Source: Tieghemiomyces parasiticus
Lineage: Eukaryota > Kickxellomycota > Dimargaritomycetes > Dimargaritales > Dimargaritaceae
NCBI GenBank assembly: GCA_027575765.1
Contig: JANBPT010000526.1
Span: 1 to 32,251 of the forward strand
Reading direction: 5' to 3'
Length of the DNA stretch: 32,251 nucleotides
How positions within the stretch are numbered: position 1 is the stretch's first letter; the number at the start of each line of letters is the position of its first letter. Shown here one piece after another: positions 29,330 to 32,251 of this stretch. The notes beneath the pieces are model-generated. The model did not search any database and was not told where the DNA came from. It saw only the letters and a list, made by a program, of their open reading frames with translations. Position numbers and translations under genes: made by a program.

Positions 29330-32251
29330 GGCGTAACGGTGTAGGTAACGTGCAAGATAGTTCGATAATGTTAGTCCGGGCAGTGTGGCACCGCGGGCGG
29401 GCAGGCGGGGCCGGTTAAGGGCAACAAGATTCGCTGCCTAACGGCCTAAGTCGTTCGGGTAAGTAGTCAGGGGAGGGGGTCCGGTGGGGACAGGGCTGGG
29501 GTTGTGACAGGTGTTTATGGGTTTCGACGGTTAGACGATGAGCTGGGTCCGAAGAGGTCCAAAAAAAGCAGTCGGAAGGGGCCAGTTTATGTATGTTTGT
29601 TGTTAACGCCAGGAAGCTCAAGCGAAAGGCGAACTGGTAGTTCTCGCAACGGGTGACAAAGGTGTCCCAAACTCCGCTCCACTGGCCCCTGGCGCTAGGC
29701 TTGTGAAGAGAGCCGTCCGATTCCCCGTGGCAGCGCATACAACCAGTCGAGGGACTTACCCTCGGTGGTAGTAATGTCGGAGGGCGAAGACGGGGATGAT
29801 GAGCGAGATGGCAGTTACTAACGCGGTAGGTAGAGAAAACTAAACCTGGAATATAAGCTGCAAAGCACAAGATGGGTAAACAGGGTACAGATGAGTGGCG
29901 ATGAGAGGTGCCCAAGTCTGTGTCGTCGAGGCGGCGGAGCCCAACTGGGCGGAACCAGGGGGGGGGAGTAGCCGTGGCCTAGCCTCCTACCTCCCAACCA
30001 CTGCGTGGGTGTCCTCCACATTGGCCAGTGCCCACCACGCCGACGGTGGGCTCCACAATTTAGGAAGGTGCACACCAACAAAGAAACAAGATTTTAATCC
30101 TAGCGGTCGGGCTGTCTGCGGGTGGGGTTGAAAATTGGGGAGGGGGTTCCTTGACTGTGTGCCGAGGTTGGGTCAATGCCACAGCTGATCAAAATGGGGC
30201 AACCTAGATTGCCCTCCCCGCAGCCAACTGATAGACAAGATATAGCGAGGCCTCATCACCTATCCCTCCCACACACATATACCCCGCTCCGCACGTTTTA
30301 CTCTCAGAAAATTATCCACGCCACCATCAGATACTTTGCCAGTTGCGAAGATCAGGCAAGTTAACTCTTCGCCCAAAAACACACACGGCAACCATTATAA
30401 TTACACACTAATTGGTACTGTTTATATTTTTTGGTACACCCGTAAACCATCTGGAAGCTCTTCAACGCCGGCTTGTTCAGAGGATTGGTAGTAGGGCGCC
30501 AGGGGCTGACTCCACTTGACTATCAGCTTCTAGTCATACAGGTCTGAAGTAGCACAAACCGAGTCGTCCCACATACCCCATCAGTGGGGAGAATGCTCAC
30601 CTACGTCTATTAAGGCGCGGTGGCCTTGGTATGCAAGGGGTCAACATAACAAGCCACACTCACTCCTATATTGCAACAGGTCAATTACATCTAACCTCCC
30701 TTAACGTCTTTAACTCCTGCACTAGAGGGTCTTATGTTTACCCTGTGCTAAGCAGTCACTCTACCTAATTCTTCGCTCTACTTTCCCCATTGCCTCTAGT
30801 TTTCTTGACATGAAAGATAATGACTGCCAGCTGAACATGAGGGACAACGAGATTATTAAGGAAAAAGTAAAAGAAAAAGTTGCGGCACCGACTATTCCCA
30901 AGTGGTCACCCACCTTAGTACTAAATCGGCTGATATGTCCTTAACTTCGCAGATCTAACGGGATACGGTGCATCACACATACAGATGGCCGCAACTGAAA
31001 ATCGCATGCCCCAAAGAGTTATATTTCATGATTAGTTTGAAATACAATGCGTTGATTGGTCAAGCAGGTTATTTTTTGTCCCATCTGTTTTCGTCGCTGT
31101 TGTTGGGATTTTCGGTTCTATATTGACAGTCACTTGGCTAAACTGCTTATGAATGCGACGTCCCAGTATCCCAGGGGTTCCAATACCTGGTATTGTGTGC
31201 GATGTAGGACTGATCGTATTGTACTACTAGATCATTGCCAGCGGATGTAGTTTAGGGCTGGCCCCATGTTTTGCCAGACACTGGTTCTTTGAGCATCGTC
31301 TGGCATACCCGCCAGTTCCTCGCCATGAGCCCAACCGTCGATAATCACCCGTTCCTGCGGCCTCTTATACTTGGCTTCTACCTCGACCCTTCTGCAGACG
31401 GTCCGACAACTCAGGGCTTGCTAGCCTCTGCACCATATGTGCGATTTTGATAGGGTCTATAGTGGTGGAGACGTGCACATGTATGGGACTCTCCCTTCGA
31501 AATCTATCGGTGGAAGATGTTCGCTGACATGAGCACACTTGGCTCGAGGTGATTAGTCGAAACCGTTACTTTTCGTGGTAGTCCCTAAACTAACGGTGCT
31601 TGCAGACAACTTTCAGTTCGTGTCTCATCCGCCTCTTAACTCGATTACCTCGCAGCTGCTCCCACCATATCCTTTGCTGTCGAGCCTGTCAGTCCCGCGC
31701 GATCCTGTACATGTCAAATTATTACAGAAAAGCCCACTACTGCTACATTTATTATCGCTTGCACCTAACTTATCTCCTCTTTGCGGCTAGTATCCCTAGC
31801 TTCGCCATTGACCTGACTTTGTGGACCATGTCATCCAACCGTTCGCTGTTGATTTGCGGGGCTATTCTTAGCAACGGGACCATCCTCACAACTCCTAAGG
31901 TGGATATCAGCAAGGCCATTAGTGGCGTACCAAGGCATATTTCATAAGCAACGCCCGTAATGGGAGGAGCGTCACGCTTGCTAGGCCTCAGCGTGTCTAC
32001 AATGACCAATCGCTCAAGTGGGTGGTTTCGCGACCAGCCACGGCTGCCTGTTCGGCCCCAAGTAGACTGCTGTGTACCTGTCAGGTAAATTTATCGGTGA
32101 AATATGGCTCTCTATCGCCTCCGACCGTGTCTAGCCGTCAACACCGGAGCTCGACGGACCAGCCAGATCGCCGTATCAAGTCACCCTCTCCCTTGATCAA
32201 AAAATGTTAGTAACATCCGGGCTCCCTAAACTTTAGGATCCATCAGGTAGC
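29330..32251. other. Right-end region without a supported gene
   Basis: 2.9 kb to the window edge. The first few hundred bases should contain the promoter of the tandem-NDK gene (minus strand); a donor-like GTAAGT on that strand near 29761-29756 could mark a leader intron. A run of nine G is at 29958-29966. Open frames are short and mostly lack ATG starts. A fragment at 31710-31947 resembles a serine-protease N-terminus weakly (see findings). I see no tRNA, terminal repeat or transposase/reverse-transcriptase motif. Confidence 0.45.

Noticed and set aside
29415..29915. 166-codon minus-strand open frame upstream of the NDK gene
   Set aside because: It opens with TTG, has no ATG-initiated family match and lies where the NDK promoter and leader should be.
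31056..31250. Cys-rich 64-codon frame (CPICFRRCC...CVRCR)
   Set aside because: The Cys pairs suggested a zinc finger, but spacing fits no known class and no ATG start or neighbouring exon supports it.

Overview
The window is a eukaryotic nuclear segment, almost certainly fungal. Genes are separated by short spacers, and five of the eight are split by small GT-AG introns (about 70-375 nt, donors mostly GTAAGT-like). Coding regions are GC-richer than the spacers. The gene set (stomatin, Nup84/Nup107, Cdc73, TFIIIA, LRO1-type PDAT, secreted subtilase, mitochondrial bL36) is general fungal. A TFIIIA with a far-separated extra C-terminal finger and a tandem NDK protein suggest an early-diverging lineage, but the window does not fix the species. 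I saw nothing bacterial: no operons, and no tRNA, rRNA, CRISPR or recognisable transposon.

Left third (1-11.1 kb), gene-dense: the 5' part of mitochondrial ribosomal protein bL36m (-, running off the left edge); a six-exon SRRM1-like PWI/RS splicing factor (+, 753-2596) diverging from it; a four-exon stomatin/SPFH protein (+, 3174-4843) containing a 49-nt exon; an intronless Nup107/Nup84 nucleoporin (-, 5031-8459) convergent with the stomatin gene; and a five-exon CDC73 Paf1-complex subunit (+, 9289-11091) diverging from the nucleoporin. Exon joins were chosen so that phase is kept and the family motif is continuous across each junction.

Middle (11.1-24.4 kb): TFIIIA with ten C2H2 fingers (+, 12733-14355); a two-exon phospholipid:diacylglycerol acyltransferase (+, 15694-18217); a gene-poor 3.6 kb block with a hairpin-rich segment that might be an RNA gene; and a secreted S8 subtilase with signal peptide, propeptide and PA domain (+, 21810-24362).

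Right (24.4-32.25 kb): a large two-exon protein on the minus strand (29329-25458) with two tandem nucleoside-diphosphate-kinase domains followed by about 930 residues of disordered sequence, first acidic and then strongly basic. This is the most unusual gene here. The last 2.9 kb holds no gene I can support, only a weak serine-protease-like fragment near 31.8 kb.

The genes are not a pathway cluster. Several serve gene expression (splicing, Paf1 elongation, Pol III 5S rRNA transcription, nuclear pore, mitochondrial translation), but neighbours look independently regulated, apart from possible divergent promoters at 276-752 and 8460-9288.
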